Assembly: GCA_020091685.1 (NCBI GenBank)
Contig: CM034601.1
Location: 5,664,429-5,728,428, forward strand
DNA: 64,000 nt
Reading direction: 5' to 3'
Origin: Lutjanus erythropterus
Lineage: Eukaryota; Chordata; Actinopteri; Lutjaniformes; Lutjanidae
Positions 38,496 through 51,540 of this stretch are shown here, one piece after another. The notes under the pieces are model-generated. The model was not told where the DNA came from. It saw only the letters and a program-made list of their open reading frames with translations, and did not search any database. A program made the translations under genes and the position numbers. Numbering within the stretch: the first letter of the stretch is position 1; every line of letters starts with the position of its first letter.

Positions 38496-39544
38496 GCTTC
38501 ATGCCTAAAATGATTTCAGAAACGACGCAGGGAAAACCGAAAGGGACTTGCATGCACAACGTCTGTCTTGGCAAAACAGACATGAGAGAATAACAATAAA
38601 AACACAGCGAGTGTAAGGTTGTCTTCTTTTACGTTGCAGATAGTTGTTTGCTGGCTTCTAATGAAGATGAATTTTTTTTAATATTTAGAACCTTTAAATT
38701 TTGGCAGCACAAAAAGACCCATGGCTATAGACAAGCTAACTAATGTGAGGCATAATGTGGGGGATCATGCACTTAAGAAACTTTAAAGCATGTAGTTTTG
38801 CATCTATGATTAGCACAGGGGCTTTGTCACAATCCTGAATCTCATTAACTAACATTGACTAGACAGTGACAGACAACAGTGGTTATATTTAAATTTGATC
38901 AAAATTATTGCTTTTGCAATTCAGTAATCTCTGGACATTGGTAAGAACATGTCTCTACCCATCCCTCGCTTTTAACTGTGTTTGCGTCATGATGATCCTC
39001 CACATCCTGACCACTGCAGCCAACAGAGATGGAGTCCATGGAGAGGAAGTGCTGTTAGCTATTTCTGTCTCTCTGAACATCTTACATGCATGTGCGCCCC
39101 TTTAAATCAATTAAAGCCTTCTCTGGGGGCAAAATTGACTTATTTCCTTCATGCGAGCTATTACAATGGATGTGGCCTGACCCTCTCAGTGCAGCCGGCA
39201 GCCTGTTAAGAAGGTCAAGCTACAGATGAAGTCATGTTAGTTAGGTAAAAAGTTGGTGACTGGCCCTGCAATGTTAGAAACTAGTACACCATCAATTTAA
39301 CATCATTATCCAGACTGCGGAGCATTGTGTTCTGGAAGAAAAGTGCTTCCTGAATAAGTACTTTCTCTTTCTAATTACTGTTATTACCAGGCGTTATATG
39401 GTCGCTAAAGCAGTTCCATGCAGTGCTGGACAGTAGGGCTTTACTGTAATTGCGTTACAAAAGTGTGATTACTTTTCAATGGAAGCACTAAGAGGAGAGT
39501 GAGAAAAACAAGTTCTGGTGGTCCATTTTACAAGTCTGACAGAT

Positions 39545-39912
39545 GCTCTTAGAAATATGGGTTCCAAAAGGGTTCTCCCTGTAGGGCTGATGTTCTACCC
39601 TGAACCGTTTGCTTCTGAAGAACCCTTTTTGTGAAGAAAGTGCTAAGAGTTCCATTAAGAACTCAATTTTCCATCCGAGTGTGTTGTAGACAAAATCCTT
39701 GGAATATAAAGGGGTACTCAGAATATTAAAAAGTTCCTGGCAGAACCCACTGAATATAAAAAGGTTCTCAGTAGATTCCTTTGAGTGTTTTCTAGATAAA
39801 ACCCTTTGGTCAAGAGCTCTTTGTACCATAATATAAAAGGGTTCTCAGCAGGTTCTAAATAAAGGCACTGGAATATTAAAAGACTTTTGGTTGAAATAGA
39901 AATAAGAGCAGT
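39545..39912. mobile_element. AGAACC/GGTTCT element, locus 2
   Basis: Begins GCTCTTAGAAATATGGGTTC and then CAAAAGGGTTCT, as at 17271-17302. Its internal words are TTGGAATATAAAGGGGTACT and AGAACCCACTGAATATAAAA. The right end is degraded (AGAAATAAGAGC). Orientation is as in locus 1. Confidence 0.65.
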
Positions 39913-42900
39913 CCATCGGTTTGTTTTCCAAGATGTTCACCACCTCAAACCTTCACCAAAATACAGAGGTTACGGCTCTGGCTAGAATTTGTTCACTTTG
40001 AGGAAAGTGGAAGTTGTGACAGCCAGTTATGTGTGAGGCATTTTACAGTGGACTGATTCAGCAGCTAGCTAACGTTAGCTACATGAAGGACACAATGGGC
40101 TGATTAACGTTACTGTACGAAATCACATCCTTATAAGCTGTACAAAAAAACTGAGACTGATTTAGTCTAAACAGGGTCATGTTTTCTGGGGAAAATGCTT
40201 TCTGGTTTTCCCTCTAACGTTCTCCATCTGCTTACCTTCAACTCTGGGTCAAATTTTCTGCTCACTTAGCTGCTTACTTGCCAATTCTCCTGATTTTCCC
40301 TACAACCTCCCATTTTTCATTGCCCTCTCCAGGAAAAAAAAGTCTATGACACCAAAAATTTTACCTCCAGACCCTTCACTTTAGTTTCAAAATCCTCCCT
40401 ATTTTTGAGGTTTCAAGGTTGGCAAGTATGCTTTAGCTTCTGTTAGCAGGCGACAGAGCTGGGCTCAGCAGCCTCCCAGTGAGCACAACCGAACCAGAAC
40501 TGAACACAGCCTCCGAGACCAACAGGGGAGAAAGTACTGAGGTCATTTACAGAGTTTCCTGATGCTTTCCTGAGCATGCTGATAGCTTTCCTTTTTGCTA
40601 AAGAAGCTCTGCAGTTAGCATGGTTAGCTGTGCAGCTAAGTTAGCTGACTCACCCTTAAATACCAGGTGTCAAATATGGCAAGAAAACCACCTCTGTACT
40701 GTATTTCCTGTCCTTCCTGTATGTTTTTACCAGAGATTTCCATTGCATGTGGACTTTTGGTCAGTGCTTTTAAAACTTTTTTGCCCATGGCACACCAAAG
40801 GGCAGACCAAAATCTAAAGGCACACCTGTCTTCACATTCATGCAAAATAGCCTCCATAACTAACCTAAGCAGCAGAGGCAATGAGTGACTTACTAGCCAA
40901 TCAGAGGGGGGAAAAATAGCTGTCAATCAATGAGGGCCTTTGATGTGTCACACTCTTCATAATTCCCACCATCTGGCAACTGTGCATGTGGAAAAAATTT
41001 GGGTATGCTTTGATGGAAGGTAAAATGGATTTTTTTTTTTGCGGTATTGATATTTGCCTCCGTATTGGGAAATAAATGCGTGCATTGCAACAATAAAACA
41101 AAGTTAGAATACATTAAAAAGTTTTCCACAGTTGTATATTGCACAGCACACCAGTGTGGCTCAGCACAGCATTTGGAAACCGCAGCTTTAGGGCATAAAC
41201 ACACACTGGAGAGATTTAGAAAATGGATCACCAGATTATTTTTCTCGCTTGCCTCTCGGGGATTCTATACTTTTCTCAGTATAAAGTATTGCATACAATT
41301 TTTATAGTCAGTTATTACATTCGCTACTAATCCTACTATGTTACATACCTGCTTTTCCCAGACAATAAACTACAGATGCAATATACTCTGCCGTAGTAAA
41401 CAGGTGCGCTGAATATTTGAATTTACATATCATATCCTACTCCAATATTTTGCACAACTGCAAAGGAAACTCTTAAAATACAGACTGCATAAAATCAAAA
41501 CACTTTTCTTGCATTTCACCAGGGCAAAGTAAATTATATTTACTCAATAAGAAAAATACTCTTTCATTGTTTAGCACCTAAAAATGGAGGCAACAGTAGC
41601 CCCTTTATCTGTTTTTTTTTCGTTTCTATGTGTGTTAAATGGAGACAATGTAAATTGACAACATTACAAAGCCTTTTGATGCATGCTGCACAATGGAAGA
41701 ATATTTCTTCTTCATCTGTCAGCAGAGCTTTTTAGACAGCGGCAAAGAAGTTCAATGTCTCTGGTACATAAAGGGAGGTTTCATTATGATATACTCATCT
41801 AAATTGAATCGTTCATGTAATGAGTAAATAGCCATTAGTATTCTCTTAATAATTCTATATTTGATTGACATGATAGTCATTACTGTTTGTAATGACACCA
41901 TTTGTGCCCACACCCAGAGCTTAATTGAAACACTATTTGATGTCTCTGTAATGTCTTTGGTTCAAATGGAATGCAATTCCCCCCCCAGCAGTGATTTGCT
42001 AGCATGATGCCAGCGTGGACATAAAACAAAGCTCACTTTGACAAAGTAAATACCCTAATTTATCTCACATGGCAAAAAAAACAAAAAAAAGAACAAAATT
42101 TTACAGGATAGAGGCTATTTGCACCAAAGGACAAGTCTCATGTTGTAAAAAAAAGAAAAAAAGATCGCAACAGTCATTTTTGCCATGTAAAAGTAACCTT
42201 CATTAAAATGAAATAAAAGCTAATTATAAAATAGTTCTGGCTCTCAAACTGTTGACACGCCAAGGTGAGGAATTTAATTAAATGTTAACAAGAGGGAGTC
42301 TATGGGCTATTTGTGCTACTACCTTCATCTTTATTGCATGGTTCAGAGCTCTTCATTTCCACTTACAAATTAATTCAAAAGCAGATTACTGAGACGAGCT
42401 GGAAAGAAACCCACGGACTTCTTACTTTATGTGTATTCTACATTATCTAAATTGCTGCACTACACACTTAGAAATATTTAAAGGGTTTATCAGTGTCCAT
42501 TCACGCTATTCTTTTTGTAATAAAAGAGTGGGAAGAAAAAGGAGAAAAAGTGAAAATGTAGAAGCAGTGATGATTGGCGGCTTAATTGAAGGGCAATAAT
42601 GCAGGTAGTGTTTTGTCTGCATTGTGCTGGATGGGTAAATGAAGGGACTTGGATGCTGTATAAAACGTGGAAAGGTTTCTTGCTGCAGAAACTCTTATGC
42701 AATAACTGTCCAGCAAATTACTTTTAATGTGGCATTTTACATGACATATTTTAACAAATGTGAAAGTGCTAAATTGTCCCGAGCCACATTTTTTAGCTTA
42801 TTCAAATCAAACATTTGCAGTTATAGCAATGACGAAGACCAGGGGGTCTAAAAGGAAAATCTGAGGTAGGCTCTCATCACACAAAGCAATGGAATAGAAA

Positions 42901-42935
42901 GACATCCAACTTTTGAAGTCCTCTGATTGTTCAGT
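39913..42935. other. Intronic stretch without recognised gene
   Basis: About 3 kb without a recognisable exon. Positions 41600-42030 form an AT-rich block containing none of the repeat words seen elsewhere in the window. A C-run (CCCCCCCC) lies near 41980. Confidence 0.5.
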
Positions 42936-42939
42936 TTTT

Positions 42940-43160
42940 AGAGTCAGATACAGCTGAGTGTTGTCAGCATGACATTTAAAAAATATATTCTCCTAAATGA
43001 ATTTACCAAGACGAAATCTACAAAGAACAAAGGACCTATGGTGGATCCCTGAGGAACTCCACATGTGATAGGAGGTAAGGAGAACTTGTTCTGACTATTG
43101 ATTATTCTGTTGGTGGTTAATTTAAATGCACTGTGGCAGAGGTGAGGTCTAAATCTCAAA
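42940..43160 (-). pseudogene. LINE reverse-transcriptase core fragment with GVPQGS motif, frameshifted
   Basis: On the minus strand one frame reads ITCGVPQGSTIGPLFFVDF, the conserved fingers/palm motif of non-LTR reverse transcriptases (GVPQGS.LGPLLF). After a frameshift the next block reads CHADNTQLYLTL, a degenerate form of the catalytic CYADDTQLYL box. The second catalytic Asp is Asn and Tyr is His. Upstream are KLTTNRI and SQNKFSLPP. It is therefore a catalytically dead LINE fragment, probably L2/Rex-like. Confidence 0.85.
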
Positions 43161-43409
43161 TATGAGAGTAGTACTGGCGACGACTTTTCTTTTTTTTATT
43201 GGGGGAAATAGTTTGTAGTTGTTTTTACATGAAGCGCATTCATAAAACCGACCACGTCTGAACGCACCACAAACCGTTTAGCCAATGGGAGGACCTATAC
43301 TCCAGGGATCCTGTCTGGAAGCAGAAGCAGCGTTTCAGCGTCGGCACGACGACGCCGGGTGTCTGAGCGCTGGGCGACAAAACAATCTCATTATGGGATT
43401 GTGACAATT

Positions 43410-43518
43410 TGGACAGATCTAACAGCTTCTCACACAGCAGAAATAACGCAAAAATAGCCTGTCAGTCTGCTGTCTCTCTGCCTCTGATCTCTTCCTCCCT
43501 GTCTGTGTCACTGCCCCT

Positions 43519-43519
<1 letters not shown>
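43410..43519 (+). repeat. Dispersed repeat carrying a CA microsatellite (copy 2)
   Basis: CTCACACAGCAGAAATAACG, CTGTCAGTCTGCTGTCTCTC and CCTGTCTGTGTCACTGCC parallel 6053-6127, and both lead into a CA run. The upstream 43260-43390 is CpG-rich (GCGTCGGCACGACGACGCCG). Confidence 0.65.

Positions 43520-43578
<59 letters not shown>
43520..43578 (+). repeat. (CA)n microsatellite
   Basis: An uninterrupted run of about 29 CA units. Confidence 0.97.
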
Positions 43579-43580
<2 letters not shown>

Positions 43581-44580
43581 AACCATTTTTAGCATTGATA
43601 TCAGGGTTCTTGATATTTTAGAGAAGTAATATTGGGGTTCTTTACGATTTCTGGCGTTGATATTGGGATTCTTGATGATTTTTTTAGCATTAAAGTGTCG
43701 GGTCAAGGGTCTTTGTACCACTGCTTGCTATAAATCGGGTGTTAGAAAGCCTTCAGAGAGTTTCCACAACCTTCCAAGCACACAGGGAATTATATCAAGG
43801 GAGCAAGTTGTCGGTTTCAAATAAGTGACTTTCTATTAAATAACAGAGAAAAACTGGCTTTAAATTGCTTTGCAGCATTAGGCAATCCTTCACTATCCAG
43901 TAGCCAAATTGGAGAGGAATCAGACAGAGAGAGGAATTAGCGCACTCAACATATGAATTAAATGTTGATATTTTGACATTTGGAAACAAAAGAAAAAAAA
44001 TTAAATATTCTTCAACAGTTTCAGAAGAATTAATGACTAAATGGATGAAAATGGCTCTGGTTTTATGACAGTAATGTCACAAAATTAATTCACTCTCACA
44101 GTTTCAACCGTTCTCTGATGAATACCCAAGCATCCTTTCAGTTTGTCAAAAACTGCAATTTCTTTTTTTCTTTTTTGTAGAGCTCTTGTGTATCATTCAG
44201 ACCGTGTTGGATTTTTAGGTTTTTTTCCATTTCGAGAGGGTCAGGGTGATTAAGAGTAGTTGTATAAAGAGATAAGCCGCGCTGCATTTCCCACATACGA
44301 CACATTATTCTTTTAAAATGCCTCGTTTATTCAAATTCAGGTCAGCTCTTTTTCCTTGTTGGAATAATCATCAGACCAGTGCCCTTTTGCGCCATCCTTT
44401 AACCTCTTTTGTTTGCTTAAGTTATGTTGTCTGGTGACCTTTTGTCAGTTTCTGCAATGAGAGCCATTTATTTCTCTGACTAAATGCCAGCAGGGCCATG
44501 ATATTATATGTGAGCTATCACTGCTGCATCACTATAAAGCCCGTCCCCAATGCACTGTCATTCGCACAGTCCCTATAGAC

Positions 44581-46018
44581 TTAAAGGGACAGTTTGCATT
44601 ATTTGAGTGGGGTCTATAGTCAGTGTATTAGCTACAGTAAAGTACCAGCATGGAAGCAAAGCCGTGAACTGCTGTGGACAGGGTCAGCAAAAAAAACGGA
44701 TTTTAGCCACTTAAAAAAGGTACACCTTAAAAAAATCAATATCAGTTTATGTTCATACTATATTTAGAGTATCTGCACCATTTTACCTCACCACCAGACA
44801 GATTTTTCCCAAAAGGAAACTGCTGTGACATAAGTCAAACATTGCTCTCTTCTCACCAACCAGACTCCATGCGTGAAATCTGTAATTTTACCTCACAGAA
44901 CAGGCGAGTTACTGGTCATTTTCTTCCCCTTAAGAATATAGGTTATCTTTTCCTCCGCAGGCAACAGGACATTTCTCTCAACCGCTGACCAATTCAAGGT
45001 CTGGTAGTGTTTTTCCAAGAGAGGGCAATAAGACATCTCGCTTGTAGTCGGCACGTGTCGAGGAGGGATTGTTTACTTCTCTGTAATTTTGGGATACCCT
45101 GGTGCATTCCCAAAATAAAGACCTGTGGGTTGAGGGGTAACTTTAGGGGATAAATCTCTGCAACAGCTGTGTTGATTTCCCCCCCCCGCAAACTTAACAC
45201 ATTCTCAAAGACAGTGGACTAGTGTTCCCCTTTCCTGTTTACATTTGATGCATGTATCTGGATTATTGCTATCAATTTTAGGTAGTTTAACTGGAGTTAC
45301 ATAAGTGCGAATTGGGTTTGTGCCTTTGTACAAGCATCCTGACACTTTTCCAGTGCAATTTCCACTCGTAAATCCTCCCTCCAGGAATTTAACTTTGATT
45401 CAGAAGATTCTGTACATCCAGAATATTGTTGCATCGTACAGTTGTGTGCTTTAGTTTTCTCCAAAGCAGAAAGCGGTGGCATTATTAGTGAAATGTTCTA
45501 ACTGACTAAAATAAAACTTCTGATCTGCACGTACTAAGTAAAAAAAAGCTTTTTTGGAATACTGTACTTTCCTCAAATGACATGAGGACTCCGTCACTAG
45601 GTCTGAAGACATCTTGGATTTTTGCTACACTCTTTTCGGCCCATATTCGAAAGTTATTCTTATGTTACTGTACTGTAATTTCTGTAAGTTCCTTCAAGAT
45701 TAATAAAGTTCTACTTTATCTTATCTTGTAGACACGTAAGAAATTGCTATGTCATATTTCTTAAAGGAGGTTTGGTGTAATATTTTCCCCAGAGACTGTA
45801 GGGAGCTCTGGTGCTTTACTGACAAGTACTGCATGTATATTTTTTATCTACAGAAAAAAAAAATCCTGCTATTCCTGCCTCCTTGCCTGTCACTAATCTT
45901 ATTCCCCCACTTTCATCTGAAACTAGGCGCCCACTTGCCATCTACTGCAGATAATACACTGACTATGTATAAGTACCTCATACAACCCCACTTAAAAAAG
46001 TCTGAACTATCCCTTTAA
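44581..46018. mobile_element. TTAAAGGG-ended element with long inverted arms, copy 2
   Basis: The left arm reads TTAAAGGGACAGTTTGCATT, GAGTGGGGTC, AGTCAGTGTATTAGCTACAG. The right arm on the minus strand reads TTAAAGGGATAGTTCAGACT, AGTGGGGTTG, AGTCAGTGTATTATCTGCAG. The inverted termini are about 80 bp, with TTAA at both outer edges. A LINE/SINE-type tail (TTAATAAAGTTCTACTTTAT then CTTATCTTG, 45695-45728) lies inside, suggesting a nested insertion. I recall it as a very common percomorph non-autonomous element. Confidence 0.75.
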
Positions 46019-46784
46019 GTATTTATTCCTCCAGATCTAATCAGAGACATGGTTAATTGAGTTTCGCTCCGTCACAGTTACTATTGAAGCTGCTGCAGCT
46101 TTGGCAGCAAAAGCAACAAAAACAAATCTGGAGCTCGAAAGACCATTAAGGGATTTAGCAAACAAATTAAATCATGGAAATGGGTGTATACAGTATTTGA
46201 GAGAGAAAAAGCTTTTTCTCTGGTTGGCTAGGCAGCAGCCGAAAAGTCCAGGAGCAGAGTCGTATAGAAAATAACCACCATAAATCAAGATGGCCTGATG
46301 CCCACTCCGCTGTCCAACAGTCCTGCCAACAGCGGCTCCTCTGATGCCCACTTTCCTCCAAACCAGCTATTCAGGCGGACAGATAGGAAGAGTTATAGCT
46401 GCTGACGACAGGCCTGGCTGTCAGAGCCACCACTTCATCACAACACACACAGGAGGGCGAATCAGAGAGGACGACACCTCCGGGCTCATAATTGCTGTAC
46501 ATTCATTGGATCAAAATTGGTTTTTTATTACAAATTAGATATGGTTCAGTTATAGCAGTCCACCTCCAGTGTGCTGGATATTTGGTTGATTAATACTATG
46601 TAAGAATTCATCAATGATACCTTGGTCGTCCGTAGAGAGCCTGTAAACAGTATTGATTCACCTGCAACATTAATCTACTCAAGTGCCCCCTGGATGTGCA
46701 GCCTATTTCAGCTCCACAGAGTCACTGCTCTTTCAAACATATATAAATAGACAAATACAAATGGCACTTACAAAGACAGCCTTA

Positions 46785-47085
46785 AAGGTCCGGTGTGTAA
46801 GGTTTGAGGCCCGAGCTCATCTGAGATGGACTGACGCAAAGTGGAAAAGTGTGCTGCGGTCCGACAAGTCCGCATTTTCAGAACCATAGTTGTCGAGGGA
46901 CAGGAACATACAGATTCTTCAGATTCAACTTCCTGCATCTGTGATGGTATGAGGGTGCCAACTGCATCATGGGTAACTGCCCCATTAATGCTGAAAGGTA
47001 CATACAGTATAGGTTTCGGAGCAACATTTGCTGCCGTCCAGATGACGCCTTTTTCAACAGCGTGGCTTTCTAAAAATATGTGACA
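46785..47085 (+). pseudogene. Tc1/mariner-like transposase relic
   Basis: The frame reads ARAHLRWTDAKWKSVLRSDK then SAFSEP and a stop, corresponding to the W.EAKW..VLWSDESKF block of fish Tc1-like DDE transposases. Further along, CATCTGTGATGGTATGAGGG, AATGCTGAAAGGTACATACA and CGTCCAGATGACGCCTTTTT keep the nucleotide order of the PASVMVWG / NAERYIQ / PSRRRLF blocks, interrupted by frameshifts. The Glu after the Asp of SDE is Lys. Only this middle third is left, so the copy is inactive. Confidence 0.72.
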
Positions 47086-47344
47086 CAAGAGTCCAAACTT
47101 TTCAGCACTTGAAGTCGTACATCGAACAAGGATGAGGAAGAATGTCACTTTCAAAACTTTAGTAATCAGTGTCCTCAGTTCACAAACACGTAGTAAGTGT
47201 TGTAAAAGACAAACAGTGATATATCGCAGGCATCAAATTCAGAATGAGTGTATATTTACAAAAAACAGTAACGTGAATGGTGACCAATTTTCAAACAAAA
47301 AACTACTGAGAAAAAAAACATTAGGATCTACAATGAAGATTTAG

Positions 47345-47545
47345 GCTAAAAACACCTGGACAAGCAGTACAGAGGCATTTTCTTTTTCTTTTTTGTCTTT
47401 TTTTTTACATTGAAATGCTGTTTTCTTTCGAAGCTCCAGCAGTGTTTCGTGGACTGGAAAATAAACCCGACCTTCAATCGGCACGAAGGTGAGTAAATAA
47501 TGACCAGATTTTCATTTTTGAGTGAACTATCCCTTTAAATATCTT
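47345..47545 (+). repeat. Terminus of a CTATCCCTTTAA-type non-autonomous element
   Basis: GGTGAGTAAATAATGACCAG, ATTTTCATTTTTGAGTGAAC and TATCCCTTTAA are, as I recall, the usual right end of an abundant fish repeat. The left end was not located. Confidence 0.5.
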
Positions 47546-49495
47546 GTCTTTGTACTGTATTCAACTAAAAATAGGTCAAAAACTTTTTTGCATTCTTGCA
47601 TTTATCTATAAAATGTCCAAATTTTTTTTGACATTGGGTTTGTATATAAATAACTGAGTGATGTCACTGCTCCCTCACATTTCAACCAATCACATGTTCC
47701 CAGCCTCTCTTAAGGAAATCACAGGTGCAGCACAGCGTCTTACCCGCCTGGATCGACTCCATCCTAAATGACTCAGAAAACATATTTTCTCAGCTTTTAG
47801 TTTTAATGATTAAAATTAAAACACACAATAAAAACAAAAATATTTCCCTTTCTAAGAGTAAAAGACAATTTATTAGGCTGGCATAACGTGTGAAGTTTGG
47901 AACAATTACTGCTCTCAATAAACTTTTTACTTTTGGACTTCACAAAGCTCTGGAATTATTGGAAATGTTTTCTGCAGCAGGGATGAAAAATAGCCCGAAG
48001 AGCCAGAACATTTTCACGTCCAACTCTGTGAAATAATTGGATGGTTTTGTTGAGTCTTGTTTTGTTTTTTGTCGAGTTTGAATGGAGTGTGTTTTATGAC
48101 GAGTTAACAAGCTTGACTGAGGTGAAAGAGACACTTGAATTCAGAAGTTTCTTTAGAGAGAAGCTCAACAAAATCTCCATTGTTGTTGTTCAGTTTAAAA
48201 TGTACACAAATTATTCATTTCATCGTTTCTTCCATAATTACTTATTTAATTATTTAAGCTATTTAATAGCGAACACTCCAGGACTCCATATGGGCCCTTA
48301 TTGTGAATCCTGCACAGCTCACTGTCACCTCCTTGTTAACACAGCCATTGTTCACGCTACAATAAAATTTTTCTATTACTGTTATCAAAACACCCCTCCA
48401 CTGGGTGGTTTTCTTGGTAGTCTACTAGGTCAGTAGCTTTCAGAGTAGGTGAGTGGGCTGTAAAGGGTCCTCAGCCAAAGGAGGAAAGCTGGAACAACTA
48501 AAGAAGAAATAGGGTTGCCCCTTTTTTGATCAAATATTATGTATATAAGTGTTGCGTCTGTGCTATGTTGACCTCAGACCTGTATTTTTTAGTGTGTATT
48601 AGCGACATTGGGGTTTTCCTACGGCGGCAACTCAAAATCCCCAGCATGAGAAGGGTCTACTGGCAGCTCCGGTTCATGTTTGCATTGGCAGGCTTTGAAT
48701 TTTAAATATCTGCAGTAAGGGGTGAGTTTTACTGACAGCAGCTCAACACTAAGACAAATAAAGACGAGGCAGATCCGATCAGAATTAATTAGCGAGTGAG
48801 ATGAAGTGTTTCTGTTCATGAGGAGAAACTCGGACCAGAGATAACGGCGGTTACGGCAACGGTACTGTATGTTTTGTACTAATGGAGATGATGATGAAGT
48901 ATGCTCTGAATTTATCAGAAAAACAATTAATCATGGAGGAACTAAATTTGCATGAACAGCAAACAGCAGCACCCACAAATTAACACCTCAAACAGGAGCA
49001 GATTAGAGAACAGAGGGTCTTCTCACTACAATGTGATAAAAATATACCCAGAAAACAGAGGAAATTAAACATAAATCATCATATAATACCTTGTCTTTTA
49101 ATAAAGGCCTCTCTTCAGTTGAGGCAGCGGCAGCGTACTGAGGACTTTTTGTCCACATGAGTACCCTCACTTCTCATTGCACACCATCACCTCCTGGTAT
49201 GCAGCCCTAAACAGCCGTGTAATGCTTTATTTATTTATTTATTTCCCCACCAGCACTATGCGAAGACAAGCCTTACTCTGCCATTGACTGGCTGGTGTTT
49301 GTTTGGTTAGTTAGGTTTAAACATGAGGAATCGAGCCAACCTTATTTTAGATTTCTACATAAAAATACAGACAAACCATGCTGGTTTTACAAGCTGTCAT
49401 CTGTCCCACTTCATTGATGACAACATCCGGGACAAAAGGGGCTGCAGCACCACGTTTAAACTTTAACCGACTAGTATTTCTGGTGCCGACTCGCG
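47546..49495. other. Intronic stretch without recognised gene
   Basis: No element or exon recognised. The 131-codon plus frame at 48041-48436 is AT-rich and featureless. A short (TTTA)n run lies at 49227-49244. Confidence 0.5.
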
Positions 49496-49499
49496 TGTT

Positions 49500-49880
49500 T
49501 AATTGTATATAGAGACCCCGGGCTTCCCCCTTCTCCGGCCACATTAACCAACTCTGACTGGGGGATTCCGAGGTGTTCCCAGTCCAGTGTGGAGATATAA
49601 CGCCTCTGCCTGGTCCTCGGTCTGCCCTGTAGCCTCCTCCCAGGCGACCAGGTGGCAACCGGCTCCTTTCTACGCATCCCTCACGGATGACTGAGATTCT
49701 CACCCTATCCTTTAGGGAGATGCCAGCCACCCTCCTGAGAAAACCCCTCGGGGCCCTCTGGCTCAGCTCTCTTTTGGGCACAATAGCGAGTGCAATACCG
49801 CTCTCGCTACTCCAATAACCCGGCCCATCTCACGCTCCATTGTCCCCTCGCTCGAGAACAAGACCCCAAGGAAGGAGCGT
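49500..49880 (-). pseudogene. LINE (RTE-like) ORF C-terminal relic with internal deletion
   Basis: On the minus strand one frame reads RGFLRRVAGISLKDRVRISV then IREG. A second frame carries GRPRTRQRRYISTLDWEHLG followed by IPQSELVNVAGEGG. Both match the C-terminal region of an abundant fish LINE (pattern FRRVAGVSLRDRVRSSVIREGL, then GRPRTRWRDYIS.LAWERLGIP.EEL..VAGE). The part between them is shorter than in the family as I remember it. Its higher GC stands out in the intron. The RTE-like label is my best guess. Confidence 0.8.
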
Positions 49881-50810
49881 GAGGGAGTCAATTAATCGTG
49901 CACATTCCAATTCATTAGCTAGTTAGCTAGCGTTTTGCTAACATCACTTTGCTATATGTGTTTTTTCCAGGTCCCCCAGCAACATCTTTTCGACACAGAT
50001 GAGTCTAGCACAGCATATCTAAGTATAGGAAACAGAAGTTGACCATTGCCAAGCCTGCGCAACTGGTATTGGGGTACAAAGCAAAAAGGAAGAGGCCAAT
50101 TCAGGCACTGGGTAGCTACTGGCCTCAGACTGTTTTGACATTTTGCACAAAATTCACTCTTTTAGCTCTGTTTTGGTCTCCACCAACTCCAGTAAAACAT
50201 TTCTGGCTCCGTGGCTGCTAGGTGTTTGGCTTTATTCACCAGCTGGTTACATTACCTTCATCTTTAAAATAAACTGTGGCGATTAATGCCGCTTTAACAT
50301 CAGAAACACAATTTGCTGGATGTGCATACTTGTTCTGTTTGTTAGCAATATGCTTCAGAAATAATTAATGCTTTCTGAGATGAAAATAGATATATCTCTC
50401 CTAGAGAACTGTGGGACGTGTTAAGTTGCTACCGCACAGCCAGTACGTGTAGGCTGACACATGAGTAGGCTGCTGCAGAAATATTCATCTTTAACAGTCA
50501 TTATTGATTTTGGAAACATATTGAAAAACTGTCAGTTGGTTTATTGGTCTGCTGTTTGTAATGAATAAAGAGTAGAACTGTCAATACGGCCACAACACTT
50601 GGGATCAGTTTAGCTAAATTTAAATGCTTTGAACTTATGTTGTAGTTTCCTTATCTTGTGTTGGTATATTCAGTGTAACCGAAGGCCTGATGCTGACTTT
50701 GATAAAAGCAGAGGCAGTCAGCTGTGACTGCTCACAGATAAACTAGAATTGCTAGTCGAGACGCTTCGTTTTCATTCAGAATTCATCTTTCAAAGTCATG
50801 TAAGTTATTA

Positions 50811-51005
<195 letters not shown>

Positions 51006-51540
51006 TCATGGCACACCAACAGGCTCGCTGGGGAGAGAAGAAACAAACCTGCCTGCTGTCATTGTTTGAAAGAATGTCCTAAAGGGAACCTTCATGGCAC
51101 CATAAGAAATGGACATTAAGCTGTTTTTCTTTGTCTCAGTTTGGGGTGGACAGACTTGATCAACAAAGTAGAAGTGCGTCTGCATAAATAACAGAAGACT
51201 TCAATATGTTCAATATTTGTTTCAGATCCTATTTCACATTGATTCACTTCAATGGATGTTTGTGTGCTCATCTTTTGATGCACAGTGCATCTGCAGCACA
51301 GCACAGTCAATGTCTCATCACTGGTATGGAGGCAGTCAGGAAAAATCCATTTGGGCCTGTAACATTTTCAGGCTTGGGCAGGAATGAATTACATGTAATG
51401 GGATTATGTAATTTGGACACCAAAGAAAGGTAACTGTACTCCATTACTGTTACAGAAAAAAAGACATAATCAGATTACAGATGCATTCAGTACAAATGTG
51501 ATTATTAGCAGGATTACAAGTCTCACAACATTGATCTGGT

